From: Owenia fusiformis
Lineage: Eukaryota > Annelida > Polychaeta > Sabellida > Oweniidae
Length of the DNA stretch: 64,000 nucleotides
Reading direction: 5' to 3'
NCBI GenBank assembly: GCA_903813345.2
Contig: CAIIXF020000004.1
Location: forward strand, 25,297,985 to 25,361,984
The notes beneath the pieces are model-generated. The model was not told the DNA's origin and did not search any database. It worked only from the letters and a program-made list of their open reading frames with translations. Positions 12,101 through 20,641 of the stretch are shown piece by piece (position 1 is the first letter of the stretch; each line of letters begins with the position of its first letter). A program made the position numbers and the translations under genes.

Positions 12101-15100
12101 GTGGTTCAAACTCAATGGTACAAACAGGGCATGGGCATTTCCCTTGTCCTTTTTGATTGATCCATTTGTCGAGGCACCCACAGCAAATCGTATGCATACA
12201 GGGAGTCACCTTGGGGTCAGTTAACAGTTCAAGGCATATCGGACAAGTGAGGACCTCTCGATATGTTTCCTCATCTTGATTTCCTGATGAAGCCATTGAA
12301 ATACCTGAAATGTAAGAATGATGGAAATATTAGTTCTTTCTACTATAGTCTTTCATTTGGTTTCTGCTACAGGTAGGTGGAGGTATCATAAGTAATGGAA
12401 GACAGATATTGAATGATGACCAATTCATGGGTCCATACAGCCTAATCCAGCCATTATAAACCATAGGACATTGGAATTATGTCATCTAATCTGAGCCTAC
12501 ATGTAGATTTAGGCTATAGAGAAACAAAAACATTTACAAAAAATAAACAAGGCATTAACATGACAAAATGGCACCATCTAGTTGCTCACAATATTATGAG
12601 TTCAATCTAAGTCAGATTTAATTTCTGGGAACTTGTAGATGATTTAAAAAAAAAGATTGGTCAATTTGAGGCAAGTTGAAAGAAGACCTTTTTAACCTGG
12701 AGAAGGTCATTGAAGGTCAAATCTCAAATCAGATTTGAACTTTTGATAACTTGTAAACGATTTAAAAAATAAATTGGTCAATTTAAAGCAAGTTGAAAAA
12801 GACCTTTTTGACCTTATTAACCTTTTTTGACCTTGAAAGGGTCATTGAAGGTCAAATCTTAAATTTAAAGTCAGATTTGAACTTCTGAAAACTAAAATTG
12901 AAGTCAGTCTAAACAGTATTTGTTATTGGTTATTCAAAGTTGTAAGAATTTGTTAAACGCCAACTGCCACCAGCTGCCGTCACAAACATGGAGACCATAA
13001 CAATATATCACCACTTTTTGGTGTTGACATAATTAGCCTTGTAGAAAGCGTTAGCATTTGTCAATTTTTAAAATTTGGATATCTGTTTCCAAATGAAACG
13101 GCTCTCAATTTGCTCTTCAGATCTCAAATTCTAGTATTGTCAAATTGAGAGTCTTTCATAAGGCTATAATAGGCTACTGAATGTCATTGCTTGCTTGAAG
13201 CCCCTGGACCAACCACCCTTGTGGTAAAATGGAGGAGGGGGTCACAAGGGCTTGTAGCTAGACTTTGTCAATGTTAAATCTGATCGTGTTGTGAAGTTGT
13301 GTTTCTGAAAAATTCAAAATGAAATTGAAATTTTGAAAAGCAGGGATGTAAATATGTAAAATAGCATTCGATTTTGAAAAATTATACAGATTGACACAAA
13401 TTTTTGTTACCTGGCTATATAAACATATGCTAAACTCTAGATATTGTCGATTAAAACAGCTTTGTTGGCGATTTGTCTTTTACTTTTCTTTTGATTTTTT
13501 CACTTCCGGTTCAGAATAGTCTCAAAACAAAACTTAATCGCTTTGTTATGTCATTATCTAGTGAAATATTAAAGTAGTAATACAACAATGGCAAAATATT
13601 AGAAAACATTTAACATGTATTACACATAACTTTTCTTTTGTTATATTACTCAGAATATATGTAAATTAAAAAAGGTTTTGAGACTAGTTTGGTCATTGAT
13701 GAACAAAGGATGGGGAGGGGTATAAATCTTACATGTATATCTATAGATTGCTTCTTTTAAAGGCCATGGTTTTTCTGGGATGAAATGTCTTGAGTTCAGA
13801 TGTCTGTGGTGAAATATATCTGTGATGAAATGTCTTACAGGTGGTAAAACGTCCAAGGCAAAATTTAGGCATGATTTTTTATAGCAGATAAGATATGACT
13901 TAGACTTACTCACTTCGAGAGCCATGTTAGATTTTGAAACTTATGGCTCTCAAACGGAGAAGTGAACAGCTGATCAATAGTGACCTTTGAAATTGAATTA
14001 AGTCGATCCGCGGCTTACTTTTGGTCTCTAACTGTGTCTTACATCAGTATCATCAATCCGTGTAAGTATTGGAGCGCTGGAGTACTTCTTTTTCGATCAA
14101 GACTTGTAAATTGTTCATCGAGTTAAAGTTTTACAGACCTATTTCCAATATGGCGGTTTGCTAGGTGCGAGATACGCAACGAACGAAATGAATTTTGAGA
14201 ATTAGTTAGGTTCGGACAACCTCCGGAGATTTACGAAAATGTCCGAGCAGAAACCGCCATATTGGAATTTGGCAGTAAAACGATTCACTCGACTAACAAT
14301 TACAAGTCTTGATCGAAAAAGAAGTACTCCAGCGCTCCAATACTTACACGGATTGATGATACTGATGTAAGACACAGTTAGAGACCAAAAGTAAGCCGCG
14401 GATCGACTTAATTCGATTTCAAAGGTCACGATCATTGAGCTGTCCAAATGCTCCGTGGGAAAGCTATTATATCAAAATCCAAATAGCTTTCGCAGGAAGT
14501 AAACTTAGACCAGACAAGGATGTTTCATAGATTAGATCTATAGCTAATGGAAGCAATTTGTAAAGCCTGTAAATATGTCTGTAAGATGTATGCTCCTCAA
14601 TGGACAAAAGTATATTGAATTCATATATTTTTAGGAAATTGCCCGACATTTACGACCGAGGACTCTACGCGCCTTATTTGGTAAAGACAAGATTCAGAAC
14701 GCTATTCACTGTACAGATCTCCCAGAAGACGGCTTGTTAGAGGTAAATTTTAACAAAGAAATCCTGTGATGCTTATGTTTTAATAGAAACACAGTTTCCA
14801 TTTTGTAAAATAACAACAACTCTCTCTTCCAGTTTTAATAACACTCGATCATGGGCATTAAGATTTTTCAATATTTTTGCTCATTCCTTTGTAATACAGT
14901 TTTAGAAAAAGTTCTTTATTTCATGATTTTATTTATTATAATTATATTATTATTTGGTATAATTCTAAAAACACTTTTCTAATTTTAAAGAGTTTGGACA
15001 TATCTGAAAGTTTACCTTGAATTGGCCTGTGAAATAAAAAATATCGCTGTTATATAGTTACATCCTGAACATGTGGTACCACTTGAAATAAATAAGAAGG

Positions 15101-16193
15101 GATAGAGAGTTTAAAATGTTGGTAACAATCTTCAAAAAATCATGTCAATATTTTCCTGGCAGTTGGACAGTCATTTATTTTCTGAAAAAATTGGATCTGT
15201 TCACAATACTGTATGTAGTTAATTTGAATGTTGATGAGTTGATAATTTGAAATGTCCAAATTCATTAGAATTTTGAAGGGAGGGGGGGGTGTCAAATCGA
15301 TGGATTATCCTGGAATAAAGTCAGAACTGTAAAAAATTACCCCCATAAATGTGGCGTCGAATTGGCGTTTTTTTTCTTATATTTTTATCATTCTTCACTA
15401 AAATATTAAAAAACGCCAATTCGACCCCACATTTATGGTGGTATAAAAAATAGGCATATCGTGGAATGATGATAGCAAAAAATATGATAAAACTGTCATA
15501 ATTTTTTAGAAAATCATTTGTCGGTCTTCAACACTTCTGGTCCCTTTTAACTGACATGCTAACATGCTTTTGAAACATGGATATCATCATAGGTTTTAGA
15601 CCAATATAAAGATGGCTACATTGCTGGAATTTTATAATATTCGCTCTTGAGAAGATACATGTATGTGAGACAGATGGATTGCACTGCCATCTTTATTTAA
15701 AAACAATTATATCATTGAAACAAATAACCAACAGTCAATACAAATTAACATAAAAACTTTTATTACTAGTAAGATTAATGTGGTAAGGATATTTTAGGGT
15801 ATTTTAGAGGTCCAGCCTCGTAATTAAAGGTTCCAAGAGTTCTAGCTTAGATACATGGAAATCCAGAAAATTTGGAATCTTCTATCCTAAATCTTTATTT
15901 AGTACCCCTCATACATTTTTATCATATTCTTTGATGTATCGTAGAAAAATGTTCAAGATAATTTGGCTCATGAAGTTCATAATTTGTGATGCACATTTTT
16001 TTGTGCAGACATTAATAGTAATACATGTATCAAAAAAATTTAAGTCATGACATTTAAGCATCTAAACCTTTGTTCGATTAACATTGACATTTTGATGGGA
16101 CCACCTTAGCATGGATATAATGATTAATGCAAAATAACATTTTTCTTTTTTTCTTTCCAGGTGGAGTATTTCTTCAAGATCCTAGACAGGTAA
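178..16193 (+). CDS. NME7: NME7 (nucleoside diphosphate kinase homolog 7), ten exons, 376 aa
   Basis: Coding exons, all with GT-AG borders: 178-180 (ATG only), 1236-1346, 2289-2455, 3878-4039, 5106-5260, 5598-5753, 6338-6473, 8992-9091, 14635-14742, 16161-16193 (stop TAA). Phases are consistent throughout and the sum is 376 codons plus stop, equal to human NME7. Domains: DM10 at about residues 1-90; NDK A about 92-225 with the IKPDA motif and active-site type NACHGSD (H207); NDK B about 235-376 with IKPHA and NAIHCTD (H355). The family protein is an inner-lumen component of axonemal doublet microtubules and associates with the gamma-tubulin ring complex; how much kinase activity each NDK domain keeps is family knowledge, not visible here. 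Start: the ATG directly abuts donor GTAAGT, and exon 2 continues ANQDERFAFIVEWYD, matching the family N-terminus. A TRIM gene lies antisense in intron 8, and exons 4, 6 and 8 carry amplified borders. A second exon 9/10 pair lies downstream, so the 3' end may be alternative. Confidence 0.93.
708..955. repeat. foldback element in NME7 intron 1
   Basis: An imperfect inverted repeat: the left arm near 708-755 (GGGAGATG, then a block around TATGGGGCTACTTCGACCA) is complementary to the right arm near 885-950 (TGGTCGAAATAGCCCCAT, ending GATCTCCC). No clear target duplication was found. The short open frames across it are palindrome translations, not genes. The rest of intron 1 (181-1235) shows nothing else recognisable. 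Confidence 0.5.
1347..2288. other. NME7 intron 2, no recognised gene
   Basis: Intronic sequence between exons 2 and 3. It contains a GC-richer stretch around 1660-1860 and a cluster of ACGCATTT/GTCACGCA words at 2000-2230, which may be an old simple repeat. Short frames here have no protein-family features. Confidence 0.4.
2456..3877. other. NME7 intron 3, repeat-bearing
   Basis: It holds an 18-base poly-C tract at 2506-2523 and a diverged tandem repeat at about 2610-2830 built on TTCCACTTACAGAGGTT and CATTAAGTGAATG words. A related GTAAGTGGAACAC series recurs at 6570-6690 in intron 7. The stretch 3630-3810 (clustered GAACAC words, then GGTTAGACAGGTC) looks like the end of an old DNA element but cannot be delimited. 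Confidence 0.4.
4026..4495 (+). repeat. tandem array of the NME7 exon 4 donor border
   Basis: Fourteen copies of the ATTCTTGGA core occur at 4031, 4064, 4094, 4124, 4158, 4188, 4221, 4251, 4284, 4341, 4374, 4408, 4438 and 4469, in units of about 30 or 33 bases. Each unit carries the last bases of exon 4 (AAACCATTCTTGGA) plus either an intact donor GTAAGT (after copies 1, 6, 8, 10, 11, 13) or a degraded GTTACC. Two units (copies 9 and 14) instead run into ATTCAAAATTAAACAGCCG. The first copy is the true exon border. Reading through it gives GAG TAA, an immediate stop, so none of the downstream donors can make full-length protein. Confidence 0.95.
4500..5105. other. remainder of NME7 intron 4
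   Basis: AT-rich intronic sequence with a small run of CAATGTATT/ATAATATGTCA repeats at 4810-4890. No gene or element recognised. Confidence 0.4.
5471..5622 (+). repeat. 76-bp tandem duplication of the NME7 exon 6 acceptor border
   Basis: Copies 5471-5546 and 5547-5622 each hold an AT-rich intron end, TTTACAG, and the first 25 bases of exon 6. The upstream copy would read NTRNACHGKTIY then stop, so the downstream acceptor at 5597 is the functional one; it continues into SDSPISAAREIEFFF of NDK domain A. The copies differ by only a few bases in the intronic part. Confidence 0.93.
5754..6337. repeat. NME7 intron 6 with a dispersed repeat fragment
   Basis: Positions about 5850-5960 (ATCACCACCAAAGTGG, then CAGAGTTTGGCATTTATAAC) resemble 35138-35250 (GTCACCACCACAAGTGG, then CAGAGTTTGGCATCTGTAAC), so both are copies of one dispersed repeat. 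At 6240-6310 there is a short run of TTGACATGTCA/TGACATGACATA words. Confidence 0.55.
6570..6690. repeat. AAGTGGAACAC repeats and hairpin in intron 7
   Basis: Repeated GTAAGTGGAACAC words are followed by an inverted pair, CTAGCCTTGCCCAAG at about 6638 and CTTGGGCAAGGCTAG at about 6661. The words recall the 2610-2830 repeat of intron 3. The remainder of intron 7 up to 7129 shows nothing recognisable. Confidence 0.55.
7130..9091 (+). repeat. 20-copy, 98-bp array of the NME7 exon 8 acceptor and exon start
   Basis: Exon-like starts (C after the acceptor AG) fall at 7130, 7228, 7326 and every 98 bases to 8992, with no length variation across 19 steps. Each unit has TTGTATCTTACAG followed by the first 25 or so codons of exon 8 (MVMELTSGPCIALEI and on), then VYNM and a TGA stop. 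Only the last copy (8992-9091) continues with AFREMVGPADP into donor GTAAGT. The first copy has a different upstream (GGGTATTTCAG), which may be the ancestral intron end. Copies starting at 7914 and 8404 share private variants (TATGGCATT, AGACCCC, TTTGATAATT), pointing to a later five-unit duplication. Confidence 0.97.
9092..10379. other. 5' part of NME7 intron 8
   Basis: Mostly unremarkable AT-rich sequence. A weak foldback may span about 9666-10017 (ACTTCTAC and TTTGGCG words on the left, GGTAGAAGT and CCAAATT on the right), resembling the style of the element at 20256-20589. No gene seen apart from the antisense TRIM that begins further right. Confidence 0.35.
10404..12296 (-). CDS. TRIM-type RING/B-box/coiled-coil/beta-propeller protein, copy 1
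   Basis: An intact 630-codon single coding exon. The RING finger C3HC4 uses C18, C21, C33, H35, C38, C41, C56 and C59. B-box 1 is about residues 101-141 (C101, C104, C117, C120, C125, C128, H132, H141) and B-box 2 about 168-199 (C168, H171, C180, C183, C188, C191, H196, H199). A charged coiled coil spans about 205-320, and the C-terminal third (about 390-630) has NHL-like blades, including DPFDNIIVAS and VVDKQGRLIVG. This is the architecture of predicted E3 ubiquitin ligases related to TRIM45/TRIM56/TRIM71-type proteins, which are expanded in many invertebrates; substrate is unknown. Start: the ATG is preceded eight bases upstream by a splice acceptor (CATTTCAG on the minus strand), so a 5' UTR intron is likely. 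The gene is antisense inside NME7 intron 8. Confidence 0.93.
   Translation of the reverse strand: MASSGNQDEETYREVLTCPICLELLTDPKVTPCMHTICCGCLDKWINQKGQGKCPCPVCTIEFEPPTGGAKGLKGNYILNDMLDTLRRRLKKESDSTIRHCDICLNEDEKVKATSKCIDCDQYICKECTRVHSNIKALKDHKVIQITGDDRKDTSALLEMIPKRMKFCTSHPDEQFKFYCRSCNEVLCRDCCITTHSGHKCENLNENVKQDMKNIRSLIQISLQREENVNAVIQEMNDYKEKIERNASDMKTKITKDRQAQHELIDKYYNGEEAKVERFKSEGLKKVDAHISSLQMQNGITVSTRHLLDTQQQYGHPAEIINMRKEITKKTEEWSQPQELDFDSKFKLTYTYGTSKTPGLQFGQVSSLKNIIKENIKIEKDVAPFKDENIELHDLAILDNGEIVTAHAKDGINIIDPVTHEQKLHVTMDCSYVASAPNNQIAALDSESCTLKLVDNNGNIDTTMPYMAWSVAATPDGTLIAYFGGKISLMNSQTKTLINTLSVNNDFLPPCIAVNSRNEIILSFYSNNSLEVIGPQGDTLIQYEGLKKQAQLQHPWGTCTDPFDNIIVASYGTNSVHLLNSHGKFIKLLVTKEDNIVGPSGVVVDKQGRLIVGTSIGKLYYISYLESCAN
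12297..13949. other. 5' intron and upstream region of TRIM copy 1
   Basis: Minus-strand non-coding sequence whose acceptor AG is at 12305-12306. It aligns with the copy 2 region (pieces of 22540-32500), interrupted there by insertions. A possible first exon ends near 13917, where the minus strand reads CTCGAA then GTGAGT; this donor is tentative. A short frame starting at 13925 (minus strand) has no family features and is out of frame with the TRIM start if that donor is used. Confidence 0.45.
12613..12900. repeat. diverged tandem repeat of about 117-142 bp
   Basis: Two and a bit units, starting at 12613, 12730 and 12872. Each opens with CAGATTT and contains TTGGTCAATTT, GCAAGTTGAAA, GACCTTTTT and GGTCATTGAAGGTCAAATCT. 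Confidence 0.8.
13950..14455. repeat. foldback element with arms of about 200 bp, copy 1
   Basis: The left arm (about 13965-14165) is the near-complement of the right arm (about 14250-14455). Paired words include GCGGCTTACTTTTGGTCTCT with AGAGACCAAAAGTAAGCCGC, and TATTGGAGCGCTGGAGTACT with AGTACTCCAGCGCTCCAATA. A relative lies at 50005-50825. It is absent from segmental copy 2, so it is either an insertion after the duplication or a loss in copy 2. No transposase is present. Confidence 0.9.
14743..16160. other. NME7 intron 9 with a small hairpin
   Basis: AT-rich intron. A 34-base-arm hairpin at 15341-15442 pairs CCCCATAAATGTGGCGTCGA with its near-complement TCGACCCCACATTTATGG, across an AT-rich loop. 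No other feature recognised. Confidence 0.6.
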
Positions 16194-18114
16194 CCATGGC
16201 AACTGCATGATTGACAGGACTGCTTGGGAATATCGATCTAAATCGGGAGAAATGTAAAAAATACAAAAACTGAAAGATGTCATGTTATTCGTTAGGCATT
16301 TACTGTACCCCAGTGCCAGTGGGACTGAGACTCTGAACTTGATAAGGATTCTGCAAAAAGACAATTTGAAAATGAAATATATATCTGAAGGACGTTTCTA
16401 TTAGTATTGCCACTGTAACATTGTTTAAAATCCTACGTCACAAACTCAGAAAACTCTCATGCCAATCTTAAATAATATTAACCCAGGTTAAAATTTTCAT
16501 TGCGATTCATTTGGTACCAAATGCTTTTTAGCCTGTGCATTTTATGCAAAATTTAAAACAGGATAAAAATGCAAAATTATATCAATCATTCAACAAGGTT
16601 ACAGATACGTTCCAGATGTACTTTGTACAAGAATATTTATGCATTGGGTTCCCAATTAGATAGAAAGCCCAGGATTTATGTAAATATTTTTTATTGATTA
16701 CTGATGATGTAAAAACTTTTTTTTGCTTCATCTCACTGTTAACAAATTGTACATACATGACTGATAGAAAATATATGAACCATAGTATTATTTATTTTGT
16801 TATTTTTATTCAAGAATAGTTTTACCAAGGTGCTAATAAGTAATCAGGGATTTCACCACCAGGTGGCTAATTGGGTCAGATAACATGGTAGGCATTGAAA
16901 AAGTTCCTCTAATGAATAGATTTAGGGCAACAATTTTTTTGTAACCCTTTTGATTTTGATAAGTTTACAACATGGGCTCTATGGGGAATCTCCCTAGCCT
17001 AGAAAGTAGTTTTCAGAGAAAATGTTTGTCTTAGGTCCGCATGTAAAGTTTGAAAATATTTTTTTATCATTCATTTACCATTTGTCATGACTAAAAGTTA
17101 TTTTTGAAAAAAAAGTTGTGAGCATTTCATTTCTAAAATATTCAAATTTCCCGCCATTATTAAAAAGAAGAAATTTTTTATCCATCAAATATTTCAAAAA
17201 AGATTATCATTTTAACACCAATGCAAAGATTGAATAAAGGACACACTATTTCAATAATAAAATGCCATATTTAATGGGCCACTTCAATGTTTTAGCATAT
17301 ATTATATATTTTGCAACATGTGATGTCATTATGACTCACTCAGGTGGCAAAAACTTTGAATAAATTGAAAAAAAAATTCTATGGCAATCTTTACTAAATA
17401 CGCTAAACTTCAATAATGAACCAATGTTGATTGTCTAACCAGGATAAAAGGAAGAATATATTATGTTTTAGATATCACTGTATCATTGGTTTCTATGAAA
17501 ACTAAAATTTTGAAATATATTTTCTCTGGACCATTTTATTTATGAACTGATTTCAAAATCAGTTCAAAAAACATGCGAGGATGAATGCTATATGCATTGG
17601 TATGAATCGTGGCTTACTAAGATATGTGTGATCTCTAAAAGTTAGTTTTAAATAAATTCACAATTTTTTGAACAAAAAGTCCTTCAAAAACCACTTTTTG
17701 AAATAAAAAAGTTCCACATATCACACTTTGATAACATTGGGTAAGACTACAATATAAGCCAAAGTGGTTTAAACTTTATATGGGGACTTAAAAACATATA
17801 GTTCCGATTTTTTAAGTAAGAGAGTCCTAATAAATATTATGGTGTCATTTCCTTCATTGTAAAGGAATTAAAGGCAGAATCAGATCTATGGGGGTGACAA
17901 AATTACAAGCAACATGTACAATTGACCTACCAATCTGTTTCTTACAATCTCAAATATACAATATCTCTCTAAAGATTCACGATATTTTATAAATTGATGA
18001 GTGATAATGGATTTCAAACTGCAAAAATGGGTAGAAAATGTTTGAATTCTCCAAAATAATAAGAATGGTAACCATTCTTATAGAAAAATAGTACATTATT
18101 TTAAAAATCTTTAG
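16194..18114. other. NME7 3' UTR (proximal) and following AT-rich DNA
   Basis: The first about 700 bases align with the region after the second exon 10 (36817-37560), consistent with a duplicated 3' UTR. An AATAAA at about 17233 is a possible polyadenylation signal. Beyond about 16930 the similarity to copy 2 stops and no gene is recognised. Confidence 0.45.
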
Positions 18115-18238
18115 TTTTCCTGATAAGAAAATAGACATGAAAAGGAATGACATACTAGTATGTCATTCCTTTTCATGTCTATTTTCTTATGTCATTCCTT
18201 TTCATGTCTATTTTCTTATCAGGAAAACTAGTAAGCCA
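18115..18238. repeat. near-perfect palindrome with a duplicated right arm
   Basis: The left arm carries TTTTCCTGATAAGAAAATAG and GACATGAAAAGGAATGACAT. The right side is its complement, with the block GTCATTCCTTTTCATGTC present twice in a row before TTATCAGGAAAA. A strong hairpin or cruciform former. Confidence 0.9.
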
Positions 18239-18867
18239 GATTTATTCTAAAATTGAAACAATTTTTTGTTAGGCCTTGTTAGGCTAGATCTGATTCTCTC
18301 TTTAAAGTCCCCGATAAATCGGGCTACGTATACCGCCGTGTTTACATTAGGGGATTAGAAGAGTTTATTTTTTATTTAGGTATGCAAGCTACGTATATCA
18401 ATATTAGGCCTTCATTCATGTACTCGTGTGCATGTAATCAGCATACCCTTCAATATTATGTAAACCAGGCTATTCAAGTATAATGTACACTATTTATGTG
18501 TGTACTACATACAATACAATTCCCTGGGAAACAAAACACAAATACGTTTTATATGTTCAAAATGAGCCATTTGATTGATGCAAACACTAAATAGCTTCAT
18601 AAATAACATCTACAAAGTATATCTAATAGTAATTTTCAATTTCAATGTTGAAAATTCCCTGGTTAAGATTATATGGGAAATCATCACGAGACGAAGATCG
18701 TTCGCCTTCCTGGCTTACCTCTGAATCGTGTACCGGGCAATCTCTTTATATAGTTTAGCGAGAGCGGTGCGCCTGCGCAGTTTTAAACTTTGGCGCACAG
18801 TTTAAGGTGAAATTTTCATAGATTAAAGGCAATGTGTTTTGTCTTTATGTTGACCAAATATTATGTA

Positions 18868-19838
18868 CAGGGTGACCCAAAAAAATGCAACCCTCCATTT
18901 TTTCAATATTTTTCTTAAATGGAGATAAATTGCTCTGAGATTTGGCACACATGGACTTCATTCAATGTGGGATCCTCTGGCAAAGTTTTAATAATCATAG
19001 TCTTATATTGATAGAGTTATGGTTGTTTCAAAATATGCAACAGATGTCGTCAATTTCGCTGAAAACAAACTTGCAATGTTCAAGGAAAACTGTTCATAAC
19101 ACGAATGCATTTTTCCCCATGGGTATGGCTCAAATTTTTGTAGCCATTGCTTATTGGAGTTCTGCAATTGTGGTAGGGTTATTTTCATCCAAATTATCCT
19201 TTAAGTAACCCCATATAAAGAAGTCAGGGGCATTGAGATCAAGACTGTGGGATGACCATGGGTTCTCCGTCCTAGGAAAGATCATCTTCTCATAGAAATG
19301 ACTAGTGAGCCAGGCTATGCTATCATCAGAAGTGTGAGGAGAAGCTCCATCCTTCTAGAACCACTGTTCTTGTCTATTGAAGCCTCTATACCACTCTAGA
19401 ACTGCCTTGAACTTCCTGGGAACGCAAATATTGCGATGTGTGTTAACAGTAACATGGCATTATCAACCTCAAATCAAAAGGGGCTGATGATTTCATGTTT
19501 GGAAATTGGCAGCCCAAGCTGTGCATTTAACAGAATGAATGGGGCCTTTGAAGCACTTCATCTTCAATTTGTGATCCCAGAACACATTATTCCTTGAGTT
19601 TACATGTTCAGAAAGAAGGGAATGTGATTCATCTGAAAACCTAACATTGGAAATGGACGACATTTGGAGCATATTTTGGAACGACCATAGCTCTATCAAT
19701 ATAAGACTATGGTTATTGAAACTTTGCCAGAGGATCCCACATTGAATGAAGCCCTTGTGTGCCAAATTTCAGAGCAATTTATCTCCATTTAAGAAAAATA
19801 TTGAAGAAATGGAGGGTTGCATTTTTTGGGTCACCCTG
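18868..19838. mobile_element. Tc1/mariner-type element with long terminal inverted repeats
   Basis: Ends CAGGGTGACCC and GGGTCACCCTG are flanked by TA at 18866-18867 and 19839-19840, the target duplication typical of this superfamily. The inverted repeats are about 190 bp (18868-19055 and 19645-19838). The centre contains a broken minus-strand transposase fragment. The outer flanks are also inverted repeats of each other for about 65 bp (18800-18865 and 19841-19905). Confidence 0.93.
19151..19377 (-). pseudogene. degenerate Tc1/mariner-type transposase fragment
   Basis: The minus strand translates, around an in-frame TAG, to a stretch with KDGASPHTSDDSIAW and later SLDLNAPDFFIWGYLKDN, the second-Asp and C-terminal core of DDE transposases of the mariner type. 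It ends at TAA after AELQ. The upstream catalytic part is missing, so the element is non-autonomous. Confidence 0.85.
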
Positions 19839-20255
19839 TATATTCATAATGTTTGGTCAGTATAAAGACAATATATATTGCCTTCAAATCCCCAAAAATT
19901 CATCTTGAACTTCTCAAAAAATGAAAATGAGAGCATTTGTATTTGTTTTTATTGAATAACCCTCGCACATGTACATGAACATCAGACATTCCAGTTATGT
20001 TACAATCCCGGGGTTACAATATTTGTGAAAATGATACAGTATGTGAGATGTGGTTATGATTTGAAATAAGTGAAGCTTTTTTAGATTTCAACATCTATTG
20101 TATAATTTTAGACTTGCCTGCCTTGATGGGTAAAGACTGAAGTTTACTTGTGCCATATACTAGTACCATACTGCCATAAGCGTAGCTCTAACACTGTTAA
20201 TAAGTTATATGGTTTTTGTTCATAAGTCGCATTTTTGAGTCACCTTGTATACTGT

Positions 20256-20589
20256 AGATACACTTAATTTCGCTACCCTTTTAATTTGACGGATTCGCAG
20301 ATTTAAATAATCCACCAAATTAAAAATCCGCTAATTTTAGGATCTATTTTGGAAAATCCCCAGGGAATTTGTAATTTGCAAATAATTCACTTGTGTAAGT
20401 ATTCCTATTTGGATACCAGTGCTACACCAAGACTTAGATCTACCAAGAATTTATGAATCTGAAATGCTTATTTCCAGATCAATGATAAAACTTGAACTCA
20501 GACATTCTAACTCCGCCAAAGTAAATAGCCACCAATATTTGAAATTGAGCAAAACCGCGAAATTAAGAAGTGTCAAATTAAGTGTATCT
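20256..20589. repeat. foldback element with AGATACACTTAATTTCGC ends
   Basis: Left end AGATACACTTAATTTCGC (20256-20273) and right end GCGAAATTAAG with AATTAAGTGTATCT (ending 20589) are inverted, with internal AAATCCGC/TTTGACGG words also mirrored. No coding capacity. It lies just downstream of TRIM copy 2. Confidence 0.7.
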
Positions 20590-20641
20590 TGTATTGCATT
20601 GATTGACATGGTTCATTTGTTCATGTGTTAATCTTCCTAAT

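Larger units (their letters stand above)
10380..16930. repeat. segmental duplication, copy 1 (TRIM plus NME7 exons 9-10)
   Basis: Paralogous to about 20620-37560: TRIM coding region, its 5' intron, NME7 exons 9 and 10, the 3' UTR start (CCATGGCAACTGCATGATTG follows both stop codons) and a tail ending near the shared CCAGGTGGCT and AAAAAGTTCCTCTAA words. Copy 1 lacks the retrotransposon and dimeric element of copy 2, so it represents the less disturbed arrangement. It has its own foldback at 13950-14455 that copy 2 lacks. Confidence 0.9.

Noticed and set aside
13650-13925. 91-codon minus frame upstream of TRIM copy 1
   Set aside because: No domain, and not kept in the paralogous copy 2; at most its first few codons could belong to a 5' UTR exon.
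18720-18790. GC-richer stretch with TGCGCCTGCGCAG, similar to an NRF1 site, as a promoter
   Set aside because: One mismatch to the consensus and no gene starting next to it; it lies between NME7 and TRIM copy 2 with no transcript evidence.
18942-19208. 88-codon plus frame and a 90-codon minus frame at 19493-19765 that start alike
   Set aside because: Both are translations of the mariner terminal inverted repeats, hence the shared MAH-FIQCGILWQSF start.
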